DNA of 64,000 nucleotides from Burkholderia guangdongensis. Its GTDB lineage: Bacteria; Pseudomonadota; Gammaproteobacteria; Burkholderiales; Burkholderiaceae. Positions 31,923-40,080 of this stretch are shown here, piece after piece; within the stretch, counting starts at the first letter, position 1, and each line of letters opens with the position of its first letter. The notes beneath the pieces are model-generated. The model was not told where the DNA came from and did no database searches. It saw only the letters and a program-made list of their open reading frames with translations. The translations under genes and the position numbers were made by a program. The stretch is from the NCBI RefSeq assembly GCF_013403875.1, contig NZ_JACBNX010000017.1:219785-283784 (forward strand), given 5' to 3'.

Positions 31923-32623
31923 GCGCGCTGCTCGATCTGCGCGGCGTGCGCGCGTGGTATGGCGCGCAGCCGGTGCTCGACGGCGTCGATCTCGCGCTCG
32001 CGGCGGGCGAGACGCTCGCGCTCGTCGGCCGCAACGGCTCGGGCCGCTCGACGCTGGCGAAGGCGGTGATGGGGCTCGTGCGTGTCGCGGGATCGGTGCG
32101 GATCGACGGCGTCGAATGCGCGGGCAAGCGGACTTTTGAGATCGCGCGGCGCGGGCTCGCGTACGTGGCCGAGAGCCGCGACGTGTTTCCGCTGCTCAGC
32201 GTGCGCGACAATCTGCGCCTCGGGCTGCGCGGCGTGCATGGCGCGGCCGGGCGGGCGGCGCTCGAGCGCCTGCTCGCGCGCTTTCCGCTGCTGGCCGCGC
32301 GCGCGGACGTGAAGGCGGGACGGCTGTCCGGCGGCGAGCAGCAGATTCTCGCGCTCGCGCGCGCACTCGCGGGCGCGCCGCGCGTGCTGATCGTCGACGA
32401 GCCCGCGGAAGGGCTCGCGCCGCTCGCGGTCGAGCAGGTCGGCGCGTGCCTCGACGCTTTGCGCGCGGACGGCGTCGCGATCCTGCTAATCGAGCAGCGG
32501 CTGCAACTCGCGCCACAGCTGACGCGGCGCGTCGCGGTGATGGGGCGGGGCCGGATCGTGTACGACGGAGCGCTCGATGCGCTCGACGGGACGGTTGCCG
32601 ATGCGTGGCTGAGCGCGGGGTGA
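31919..32623 (+). CDS. livF: LivF-type ABC transporter ATPase with non-canonical Walker A
   Basis: 234 residues, usual LivF length. It starts with ATG overlapping the previous stop by four bases. Domain order is normal: GETLALVGRNGSGRSTL, AYVAESRDVFPLLSVRDNL, signature LSGGEQQILALARAL, Walker B VLIVDEPAEGL. The Walker A motif reads GRNGSGRST, so the nearly invariant lysine is Arg43. The rest of the site looks intact. Whether Arg supports ATP hydrolysis here is open; the fused LivG partner keeps lysine. Confidence 0.9.
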   Translation: MSALLDLRGVRAWYGAQPVLDGVDLALAAGETLALVGRNGSGRSTLAKAVMGLVRVAGSVRIDGVECAGKRTFEIARRGLAYVAESRDVFPLLSVRDNLRLGLRGVHGAAGRAALERLLARFPLLAARADVKAGRLSGGEQQILALARALAGAPRVLIVDEPAEGLAPLAVEQVGACLDALRADGVAILLIEQRLQLAPQLTRRVAVMGRGRIVYDGALDALDGTVADAWLSAG

Positions 32624-32756
32624 TGGCGGACTGATGGCGGGGTGAGGGCGGGGCAATCGGCGGCCACGCAAGCGCCGGCGGGCGCGCACCCGCTGCGGTA
32701 AAATTGCGGTTTTCCCCGGCGCCGCATGCGGCGCGTCATTCGAAGGTCGACAGTCG

Positions 32757-32984
32757 ATGCAGATTCACAAGGAAGTGGACGCGCGCGGGCTCAACTGCCC
32801 GCTGCCGATCCTGCGTGCGAAAAAGGCGCTTGCGGACATGGAAAGCGGGCAGATCCTCAAGGTGCTCGCAACCGATCCCGGCTCGCAGCGCGACTTCGCC
32901 GCGTTCGCGAAGCAGACGGGCAACGAGATCGTCGAGGCGACGACCGAGGACAAGACCTTCGTGTTCCTGATGCGCCGTCGCTGA
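32757..32984 (+). CDS. tusA: TusA-family sulfurtransferase
   Basis: 75 residues. ARGLNCPLPILRAKKAL carries the single conserved Cys in the CPxP motif that takes up persulfide. TusA relays sulfur from IscS in tRNA thiolation and in other sulfur trafficking; many paralogs exist, so the exact role is uncertain. TAAAAT at 32699-32704 could be its -10. Confidence 0.88.
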   Translation: MQIHKEVDARGLNCPLPILRAKKALADMESGQILKVLATDPGSQRDFAAFAKQTGNEIVEATTEDKTFVFLMRRR

Positions 32985-33187
32985 CGGCCGCCATGCTGCC
33001 ACGTCGCCATGCCGACTTGGCCGGCATGATGACAATTCTTAACCTTCCCTACGCCGCGCACTGCTTATACTGCTGGAGGCCTTCGGCCGTCCGGCGGCGG
33101 ATGGACGTCGGCCCGCGATACGAACAATCATCGCGGCCGGGCGCGACCCGGACCGCTCGATGCCGCCAACGCACACGGGGAAGACGC

Positions 33188-33568
33188 ATGCGATTCAGAT
33201 CGGGGGTTACCCGCATTCCGCCCGAAACGGAACGCGCCACGCATGCCGGGACGAGCGGGCTGGGCCGCGTCGAACTCGATCCCCGTCAGGATCGCCACGC
33301 GCGCGCCGCGCTCGAGGCGTACGCGGATTCGGCGGCGACCGAGATGCCGTGGCTCGCCGAATGGCTGCGCACCGTGGTGCCCGCGACGCATCCGGGCTTC
33401 ACGTACTGCGCGGCGACCGTCGAGCGCCTGTTCGGCGCCGCGCGCGCGTGGGCGGCGCAGCAACCGGACTATGCGCCCGGTGCATGGGACGAGGTGGGCG
33501 GCCAGCTCGCCGAGATGCTGCGGCGCAGCGGCGAGCCTGCGGAACGGAGCGCGGATCGGACTGAATAG
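33188..33568 (+). CDS. Hypothetical protein
   Basis: 126 residues, not recognised. The ATG follows a GGGGAAGA ribosome site by four bases. The N-terminal third is charged and looks disordered; the middle (EMPWLAEWLRTVVPATHPGF) looks helical and contains the only Cys (YCAATVERLF). No signal peptide or membrane segment. It precedes the OmpR-type regulator by 281 bases on the same strand. Codon bias is the same as in neighbours, which supports coding. Confidence 0.6.
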   Translation: MRFRSGVTRIPPETERATHAGTSGLGRVELDPRQDRHARAALEAYADSAATEMPWLAEWLRTVVPATHPGFTYCAATVERLFGAARAWAAQQPDYAPGAWDEVGGQLAEMLRRSGEPAERSADRTE

Positions 33569-33849
33569 TCGGCCGGACATCGTCAACCGGGAAGCAACAC
33601 TCGACGCTGGAATGCGCTCGAGCGCGATTTCTGTGCGGCTTTCATACTACTATGGTGAAATTGCCGTTTCGTCCCTGCCCCGTTTTTGAGATATTAGTCG
33701 GATTCGTCTGACGCGTGTGCTGCGCGGCGGGCGTGTTCCGGTCACGGCCGGGCGGCAGACGACATCGATGCCGCCGCGCGCGTTCGCAGGCGGTACGGGG
33801 TGAGCGCGAGGCCGAAACTGGACGACTGGATTTCGTATTGCGGGGTGCT

Positions 33850-34554
33850 ATGAGAATTGCTGTACTGGATGACGATCCGGCCCAGACGGATTTCGTCAGT
33901 CAAACGCTGACGGCCTCGGGTCACACGTGCTACGCGTTCACGGAAGGCCGGGCGCTGAAGAAGCGCCTGCAGCGCGAGACGTTCGACCTGCTGGTGCTCG
34001 ACTGGAACGTGCCCGACCTGTCCGGCGAGGAAGTGCTGAAGTGGGTCCGCTCGAACCAGACCGAGCACAGCCTGCCGATCATCTTCATGACGAGCCGCGA
34101 CGACGAGTCCGGCATCACGCAGATCCTGAACGCAGGCGCCGACGACTACGTCGTGAAGCCGGTGTCCGGCCCGATCCTGCGCGCGCGGATCGACGCGCTG
34201 CTGCGGCGCGCGTATCCGGTCAACACCGAGGCGGCGGTGCGCGAGTTCGATCTGTACAAGTTCGACGTGAACCTGAAGCAGGCGTACGTCGGCGACAAGC
34301 CGGTCAGCCTCACGCAGAAGGAATTCGAGCTCGCGCTGCTGCTGTTCCTGCATCTCGACCGTCCGCTGTCGCGCGCGCACATCCTCGATCTCGTCTGGAA
34401 GCAGGCGACCGACATTCCGTCGCGCACGATGGACACGCACGTGTCGATGCTGCGCACGAAGCTCGGGCTGCGCCCCGAGAACGGCTACCGGCTGGCGCCG
34501 ATCTACGGCTACGGCTACCGGCTCGAACGCGTGCCCCAGGGAGAACCGCAGTGA
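33850..34554 (+). CDS. OmpR-family DNA-binding response regulator
   Basis: 234 residues. Receiver domain with acidic pocket LDDDP and phosphorylation Asp51 (LLVLDWNVPDLSGEEVL), Thr/Lys switch residues in FMTSRDDES and YVVKPVS. C-terminal winged helix (LTQKEFELALLLFLHLDRPL, DTHVSMLRTKLGLRPENGYR). It heads a four-gene module and is translationally coupled by GTGA overlap to the LysM-FecR gene. The partner kinase is the CHASE2 protein two genes on. Confidence 0.93.
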   Translation: MRIAVLDDDPAQTDFVSQTLTASGHTCYAFTEGRALKKRLQRETFDLLVLDWNVPDLSGEEVLKWVRSNQTEHSLPIIFMTSRDDESGITQILNAGADDYVVKPVSGPILRARIDALLRRAYPVNTEAAVREFDLYKFDVNLKQAYVGDKPVSLTQKEFELALLLFLHLDRPLSRAHILDLVWKQATDIPSRTMDTHVSMLRTKLGLRPENGYRLAPIYGYGYRLERVPQGEPQ

Positions 34555-35936
34555 CGGCAACGATAACAACAGCGACAGCGACAGCGATCGCACCGCGCAC
34601 GTGGCGCACCGCGTGCGTCGCCACCGCGGCCTGCGCCGCGATGCTCGCGACGCAGGCCGCGTTCGCGCAGGCGGCGGGCGCCGCGGCCGGCAAGACCGTC
34701 GACTACACCGCGCGCGCGGGCGACACGCTGTACGACGTCGCCGACCGCTACATGCAGGGCTCGGGCGACTGGGCGATCCTCGCGCGGATCAACGGTGTGC
34801 CGGCGCCACGGCATCTGCAGCCGGGCACGGTGCTGAAGCTGCCGGTCGTGCGGCTGCGCCGCGAGCGGCAGTCGGCGCGCGTGATCGCGGTGCAGGGGCC
34901 GGCCGAGCGCGCGTCGGGCGGCGCGTACGTGCCGCTCGTGCTCGACACGACGCTGACCGAGGGCGATCACTTGCGCACCGGCGCGAACGGTTTCGCGACC
35001 CTCGAACTTGCCGACGGCACGCACATGAGCCTGCCGCCCGACAGCCGGCTCGAATTGACGACCCTGCGCCGCACGGTGCTGACCGGCACGCTCGACCGCG
35101 TGTTCGACTTGCGCGGCGGCTCGGTCGACAGCGAGGTCACGCATCTGAAGAAGCAGGACGATCGCTTCCAGATCCGCTCGCCGTCGGTCGTCGCGGGCGT
35201 GCGCGGCACGCATTTCCGCGTCGACTACGATGCGGCCGCCAGCGCGGTGACGCGGGTCGAAGTGCTCGACGGCACGGTCGGCGTCGCCGGCGGGCGGCCG
35301 AAGGCCGACACCGGCGCGACGCTCGTGCACGCGAACTTCGGTAGCGTCGCGACCGCGGACGGCAAGGTCGGCGCGCCGGTCGCGCTGCTGCCGGCGCCCA
35401 CGCTCGACAAGCCGGGCCGTGTGCAGGACGAGCCCGACGTCAGCTTCGATCTCGCGCCGGTGCCGAACGCGCATGGCTACCGCGTCGAGCTCGCGCACGA
35501 CGCGGCGCTGCTCGATCCGTTCAGCGAGATGCGCACGACGGCGCCGCACGTGGTGTTCAGGAACGTGCCGAACGGGATGCATTTCGTGCGGATCGCCGCG
35601 ATCGACGAGAACGGCCTCGAAGGCCAGCCGCGCACGTATACGTTCGAGCGGCGCCAGATGGGCATCGACGCAAGCGCGACGCCCGGCGCCGAAGGCTATG
35701 TGTTCCGCTGGTCGCCGAACGGCGCGGGCGCGAGCGCGCGCTATCGTTTCGTGCTGTCCGCATCGAAGGATCTGAGCGCGCCGATCGTCGACCAGGTCGG
35801 GCTGACCACGCGGCAGGTGTCGGTCGCGCATCTGCCGCCCGGCGACTATTACTGGGCGGTGACGATCGAGGAATTCGAAGGCGGTCGCTTCTACGAGAAA
35901 ACCAGCCCCGTCAGCGCGTTCACGTTGTCGCGCTGA
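34551..35936 (+). CDS. Periplasmic LysM-FecR domain protein
   Basis: 461 residues from GTG 34551, overlapping the regulator stop. A Sec signal peptide (1-41, ending QAAFA-QA) is followed by a LysM domain (about 51-98, YTARAGDTLYDVADRYMQGS), a peptidoglycan-binding fold. A FecR domain (about 125-225) contains TEGDHLRTGANGFATLELAD and RSPSVVAGVRGTHFRVD. The C-terminal 200 residues hold two beta-rich repeats resembling fibronectin-type folds (PNAHGYRVELAHD; ARYRFVLSASKD). FecR classically relays a periplasmic signal to an ECF factor, but here the gene sits between a response regulator and a kinase, so it probably senses the cell wall for that kinase. Confidence 0.85.
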   Translation: MTATITTATATAIAPRTWRTACVATAACAAMLATQAAFAQAAGAAAGKTVDYTARAGDTLYDVADRYMQGSGDWAILARINGVPAPRHLQPGTVLKLPVVRLRRERQSARVIAVQGPAERASGGAYVPLVLDTTLTEGDHLRTGANGFATLELADGTHMSLPPDSRLELTTLRRTVLTGTLDRVFDLRGGSVDSEVTHLKKQDDRFQIRSPSVVAGVRGTHFRVDYDAAASAVTRVEVLDGTVGVAGGRPKADTGATLVHANFGSVATADGKVGAPVALLPAPTLDKPGRVQDEPDVSFDLAPVPNAHGYRVELAHDAALLDPFSEMRTTAPHVVFRNVPNGMHFVRIAAIDENGLEGQPRTYTFERRQMGIDASATPGAEGYVFRWSPNGAGASARYRFVLSASKDLSAPIVDQVGLTTRQVSVAHLPPGDYYWAVTIEEFEGGRFYEKTSPVSAFTLSR

Positions 35937-35948
35937 CGGGCGCCGCGC

Positions 35949-38336
35949 ATGAGACTCGATTCCGTCGCGCCGCGGCGGCTGCACGGTCGCCGCTTTCTCG
36001 TCGAGTGGATCGCGATCGGCTGCCTCGGCGTCGTGGTGATTCTCGCGTGCGCGCTCGGCCGCGCGACGCTGAGCGTCGACGGGCTGATCTACGACCGGCT
36101 GCTGATGCTGCGCAGCCTGCCGCTGTCGCCGGACATCGTCGTCGTCGACATCGACAACCGCAGCGTCGCGTCGCTCGGCCGCTGGCCGTGGCCGCGCAGC
36201 GTGCATGCGAAGCTGCTCGACACGCTCGCGCGCGAAGCGCCGGCCGCGGTCGTCTACGACGTGCTGTTCACCGAGCCGTCGGCCGATGACGATGAATTCG
36301 CGCAGGCGCTCGATCGCGTGCCGACCTTCCTGCCAATCCTGCTGAGCCCCGAGCAGCCCGACGGCACGCGCACCGTCGATCCGCCCGTCGCGCCGCTCGC
36401 CGCGCGCGCGGCGGGCGTCGGCCACATCAATCTCGAAGTCGATCCGGACGGCATCGTGCGCAGCGTCGCGCTCTACGAAAACGACGGACAGCGCCGCTGG
36501 CCGCAGCTGATGATGTCCGTGTTCCGCGCGCTCGTGCACGGCCGGCTGCATCCGGCCGGCACGCCGGCCGCGCATGCGCACGATCTGTCGCAAGACGCGA
36601 GCGGCGACGCACGCTACCTGATCCCGTTCAGCCGCAGCACGCCCGCGTATCCGCTGATCTCGTTCGCCGACGTGCTAGATGGGCGTACGCCGCCCGGGTT
36701 GCTGCGCGGCAAGATCGTCGTCGTCGGCGTGACCGCGTCGGGCCTGTACGACCGCTTCGCGACGCCGGTGTCCGGCGACTACGGGCCGCTCGCCGGGGTC
36801 TACATCCACGCGAGCGTGCTCGACATGCTGATGACCGGGCGCACGATCTCGCCGGTATCGGGCGCCGAGCTGTTCGCCGCGTCGCTGCTGCCGCTCGCGG
36901 TGCTGCTGGTCGGCTTCCTGATGCTGTCGCCGTGGCGCGCGCTGCTGCTCACGCTGAGCCTCGCGGCGGTCGCGGTCGTGTCGAGCGCGGCGCTGCTGTA
37001 CGGTGCGCGGCTGTGGCTGTCGCCGGCGCCCGCGATCGTCGGCCTCGTCGCCGTGTACCCGATCTGGAACTGGCGGCGCCTCGAGATGACGATGGCGCAT
37101 CTGCGGCGCGAGCTGCAGCGGCTCGCCGACGAGCCGCACCTGTTGCCCGAGACGCCGCGCGTGCGCGGCGAGTTTCGCGGCGACGTGCTCGAGAAGCAGA
37201 TGGCGCTGATGGCACAGGCGGCGCAGCGCGTGCAGGACATGAAGCGCTTCGTGTGGGACAGCCTCGACAGCATGCCGGAACCGATCTTCGTGACCGACGT
37301 GGCGGGCAGCGTGCTGATCGCGAACCACGCGGCGAAGCAATACGCGGCGCGGCTCGCGCTGCCGGCGGCCGAAGGGCGGCCGCTGCGCGACGCGCTCGGC
37401 GAACTCGCGTTCGTGAAGACCGTCGACGGCAACCCGGAGCACGACGCGGAGCTCCGCCAGCACTGGCCGGTCGCGCTCGATCCGACGCGCGAGCGGGAGG
37501 CCGGGATGATGGAGCGGGGCATCGAGGTGCGCGACCGCGACGGCCTCGACCATCTGCTGCGCTACGCGCCGTGCACCAACGCGAGCGGCCACGTGACCGG
37601 CTGGATCGCGGGCCTCGTCGACTTGACGGAGCTGCACGCGGCCGAGCGGCATCGCGAGGAGGCGCTGCACCTGCTGTCGCACGACATGCGCTCGCCGCAG
37701 TCGTCGATTCTCGCGCTCGTCGCGCTCGAGCGGGAGCGTGTCGACTCGGACGAAACGCGCGGGCTGCTGTCGCGGATCGAGCGCTACGCGCAGCGCGCGC
37801 TGTCGCTCGCCGACGAGTTCGTGCAGCTCGCGCGCGCGGAGTCGCAGACTTACCAGTTCGAGGTCGCGAGCTTCGCCGACGTGCTGATCGACGCGAGCGA
37901 CGAGGTCTGGCCGCAGGCGCAGGCGAAGCGGATCCGCATCGACGCGGTGCTCGGCGACGCGCTCTGCTGGATCAGCGCGGACCGCTCGATGATGACGCGC
38001 ACGTTCGTGAACCTGCTGAACAACGCGGTCAAGTACAGTCCGGCGGACACGGTCGTCACGTGCACGCTGAAGGTCGAGCCCGCGTCGAAGCGAATGTTCT
38101 GTACGATTCGCGATCAGGGGTACGGGATCTCGCCGGAGGACCAGCGGCATCTGTTCGAGCGCTTCAAGCGCTTCCATGCCGGCGAGCGGCCCGAGATTCC
38201 GGGCTCGGGGCTCGGCATGGCGTTCGTGAAGACGGTCGTCACGCGGCATGGCGGGAATGTGGCGGTCGACAGCGAGGTGGGCGTCGGCACCGTGGTAACG
38301 GTCTCGTTGCCGATGGTCGACGAGCCGGCGGTCTGA
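35949..38336 (+). CDS. CHASE2-domain sensor histidine kinase with PAS
   Basis: 795 residues. One transmembrane segment (about 19-38), a periplasmic CHASE2 domain (about 45-300, PDIVVVDIDNRSVASLGRWP and KIVVVGVTASGLYDRFATP), three C-terminal membrane segments (about 307-370) as CHASE2 proteins have, a PAS domain (about 440-550), then HisKA with His578 (LLSHDMRSPQSSI) and HATPase_c (FVNLLNNAVKYS; DQGYGISPEDQ; GSGLGMAFVKTV). It should phosphorylate the OmpR-type regulator encoded 1.4 kb upstream. Signal unknown. Confidence 0.92.
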   Translation: MRLDSVAPRRLHGRRFLVEWIAIGCLGVVVILACALGRATLSVDGLIYDRLLMLRSLPLSPDIVVVDIDNRSVASLGRWPWPRSVHAKLLDTLAREAPAAVVYDVLFTEPSADDDEFAQALDRVPTFLPILLSPEQPDGTRTVDPPVAPLAARAAGVGHINLEVDPDGIVRSVALYENDGQRRWPQLMMSVFRALVHGRLHPAGTPAAHAHDLSQDASGDARYLIPFSRSTPAYPLISFADVLDGRTPPGLLRGKIVVVGVTASGLYDRFATPVSGDYGPLAGVYIHASVLDMLMTGRTISPVSGAELFAASLLPLAVLLVGFLMLSPWRALLLTLSLAAVAVVSSAALLYGARLWLSPAPAIVGLVAVYPIWNWRRLEMTMAHLRRELQRLADEPHLLPETPRVRGEFRGDVLEKQMALMAQAAQRVQDMKRFVWDSLDSMPEPIFVTDVAGSVLIANHAAKQYAARLALPAAEGRPLRDALGELAFVKTVDGNPEHDAELRQHWPVALDPTREREAGMMERGIEVRDRDGLDHLLRYAPCTNASGHVTGWIAGLVDLTELHAAERHREEALHLLSHDMRSPQSSILALVALERERVDSDETRGLLSRIERYAQRALSLADEFVQLARAESQTYQFEVASFADVLIDASDEVWPQAQAKRIRIDAVLGDALCWISADRSMMTRTFVNLLNNAVKYSPADTVVTCTLKVEPASKRMFCTIRDQGYGISPEDQRHLFERFKRFHAGERPEIPGSGLGMAFVKTVVTRHGGNVAVDSEVGVGTVVTVSLPMVDEPAV

Positions 38337-38379
38337 CGGCCTGACGGCCCGGCGGCAAGTGAAACATTGGGGGAAAAAC

Positions 38380-39036
38380 ATGAAGATCGAATGGGCGGCC
38401 GCCGCGCTGGCGGCGGCGCTGTTGACGGGCTGCGCGGGTGTCACGTCCGGCGTGGGCGCGGCGGGGCAGGCGGGCGCGTTCGCGTCCGGTGCGCACGGCT
38501 ACGGCTTCGCGCGCACGGACGCGCAGGCCGACAACGCCGAATACAAGCAGATCGAGGCGCTCGTTCACGACGAGCTCGCGCGCCGCGGCTTCGACGCGCA
38601 GCCGTTGAAGGACGCGCCGTACCGGCTGTCGATCGCGTATGCGACGCAGCCGGCGGCGGTCGCGGTGGCGACGGACGCATGCGGCGACGCGAAGGGGGAG
38701 ACGAGCGCGAAGGGTGAGAACGGTGAAAACGGTGAGAAGGGCGCATGCACGGGCGTCGACGGGCCGGCGCCGTTCCTGTCGTTCTTCGGCAAGGTCTATC
38801 GGCACACGCTGACGCTGCGTTTCGTCGATGCGAAGACGAACGCGCAAGCGTATCGCGTGTCGGCCGCGCTGCAGGATCGCGAGCCGGGCTCGCTCGAAGC
38901 CGCGCCGGCGCTCGTGAAGAGCGCGCTCGCGAAACTGCCGTTCGATGCGGGCGGGCGCTGGCTCGTGAAGACGAAAAAAGACGACGCGGGCGGCATGCCG
39001 GGCGTCGTCTCGGTGAAGCCGGCCGACGCGCGCTGA
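38380..39036 (+). CDS. DUF4136-like lipoprotein
   Basis: 218 residues. Lipobox ALLTGCAG (Cys18) marks an outer- or inner-membrane lipoprotein. AEYKQIEALVHDELARRGFD and the later FFGKVYRHTLTLRFVDAKT resemble DUF4136 proteins. A short insert of GEN-GEK repeats (about residues 107-122) is low-complexity. ATG 38380 has GGGGGA seven bases upstream; a GTG at 38359 is unlikely. It lies 43 bases after the CHASE2 kinase, so is probably the last gene of that module. Confidence 0.75.
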   Translation: MKIEWAAAALAAALLTGCAGVTSGVGAAGQAGAFASGAHGYGFARTDAQADNAEYKQIEALVHDELARRGFDAQPLKDAPYRLSIAYATQPAAVAVATDACGDAKGETSAKGENGENGEKGACTGVDGPAPFLSFFGKVYRHTLTLRFVDAKTNAQAYRVSAALQDREPGSLEAAPALVKSALAKLPFDAGGRWLVKTKKDDAGGMPGVVSVKPADAR

Positions 39037-39105
39037 GCGCCGTCGGCCGTATCGGCAGGGTCCGCGGGTGATGTGACACCGCCCGCGGCCCCGCCTGTTC
39101 GATGC

Positions 39106-39993
39106 TTACTCGGCGGTGGGCGTGTTGCCGCCGCGCGTGCGCAGGTAGGTGGCGAAATCCTCGCCGACCTCCGGATGGCGCAGCGCGAACTCGACGGTCG
39201 CCTTCAGATACCCGAGCTTGCTGCCGCAGTCGTAGCGCGTGCCCTGATACTTGTACGCGAGCACCTGCTCGTCGGCGAGCAGCGCCTGAATCGCATCGGT
39301 GAGCTGCAGCTCGCCGCCCGCGCCCGGCTTCAGCGCGCGCAGATGCTGGAAGATCCGCGGCTTCAGCACGTAGCGCCCGACCACGCCGAGGTTCGACGGC
39401 GCCACTTCCGGCGCCGGCTTCTCGATGATCGCCGACATCTTGATGATCGACTCTTCCCACTCCTTGCCGTCGACGATCCCGTACGACTTCGTGTCCGACG
39501 GCGGAATCTCTTCGACCCCGATCACCGAGCTGTGATAGTGATCGAACACGTCGACCATCTGCTTCATCACCGGCGGATTGCCGTCGAGCAGATCGTCGGC
39601 GAGGATCACCGCGAACGGGTTGTCGGCGACCAGCTTCTCCGCGCACAGCACCGCGTGACCGAGGCCGAGCGCTTCCGGCTGGCGCACGTAGAAGCAGTCG
39701 ACGTGGCTCGGCTTGATGCTGCGCACGAGTTCGAGCAGCTTCTCCTTGCCGCGCGCCTCGAGCTCGGCCTCGACTTCATACGACTTGTCGAAATGGTCCT
39801 CGATCGCGCGCTTGCTGCGGCCGGTGACGAAGATCATCTCGGTGATGCCGGCGGCGATCGCTTCCTCGACCGCGTACTGGATCAGCGGCTTGTCGACGAC
39901 GGGCAGCATCTCCTTCGGGCTCGCCTTCGTGGCGGGCAGGAAACGCGTGCCGAGGCCCGCGACCGGGAATACCGCCTTGGTGACTTTCAGCAT
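39106..39993 (-). CDS. galU: UTP-glucose-1-phosphate uridylyltransferase
   Basis: 295 residues. It opens VTKAVFPVAGLGTRFLPATK and continues ASPKEMLPVVDKPLIQYAVE, the nucleotide-binding signature, with EKPAPEVAPSNLGVVGRY later. It makes UDP-glucose for LPS, trehalose and, via UDP-GlcA, the arn pathway upstream in the window. ATG 39993 was preferred over a GTG or ATG at 40023 because the TATAAT at 40048 leaves a natural leader and the N terminus fits the family. Confidence 0.96.
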   Translation of the reverse strand: MLKVTKAVFPVAGLGTRFLPATKASPKEMLPVVDKPLIQYAVEEAIAAGITEMIFVTGRSKRAIEDHFDKSYEVEAELEARGKEKLLELVRSIKPSHVDCFYVRQPEALGLGHAVLCAEKLVADNPFAVILADDLLDGNPPVMKQMVDVFDHYHSSVIGVEEIPPSDTKSYGIVDGKEWEESIIKMSAIIEKPAPEVAPSNLGVVGRYVLKPRIFQHLRALKPGAGGELQLTDAIQALLADEQVLAYKYQGTRYDCGSKLGYLKATVEFALRHPEVGEDFATYLRTRGGNTPTAE

Positions 39994-40047
39994 GTTCGAA
40001 CCCTTGCTCCTGTAATCGGCCAATCATGGTGACGGATTTATCCGCGA

Positions 40048-40053
40048 ATTATA
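40048..40053 (-). promoter_or_regulatory. -10 element for galU
   Basis: TATAAT on the minus strand 55 bases before the galU start, between valS and galU. A -35 at 17 bases is not convincing. Confidence 0.4.
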
Positions 40054-40080
40054 GATAATCGCAACTGGCCTTACGGTTTG

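Noticed and set aside
39062..39088. GC-rich hairpin between the lipoprotein gene and galU as a bidirectional terminator
   Set aside because: Stem CCGCGGG/CCCGCGG has no T-run on either side.
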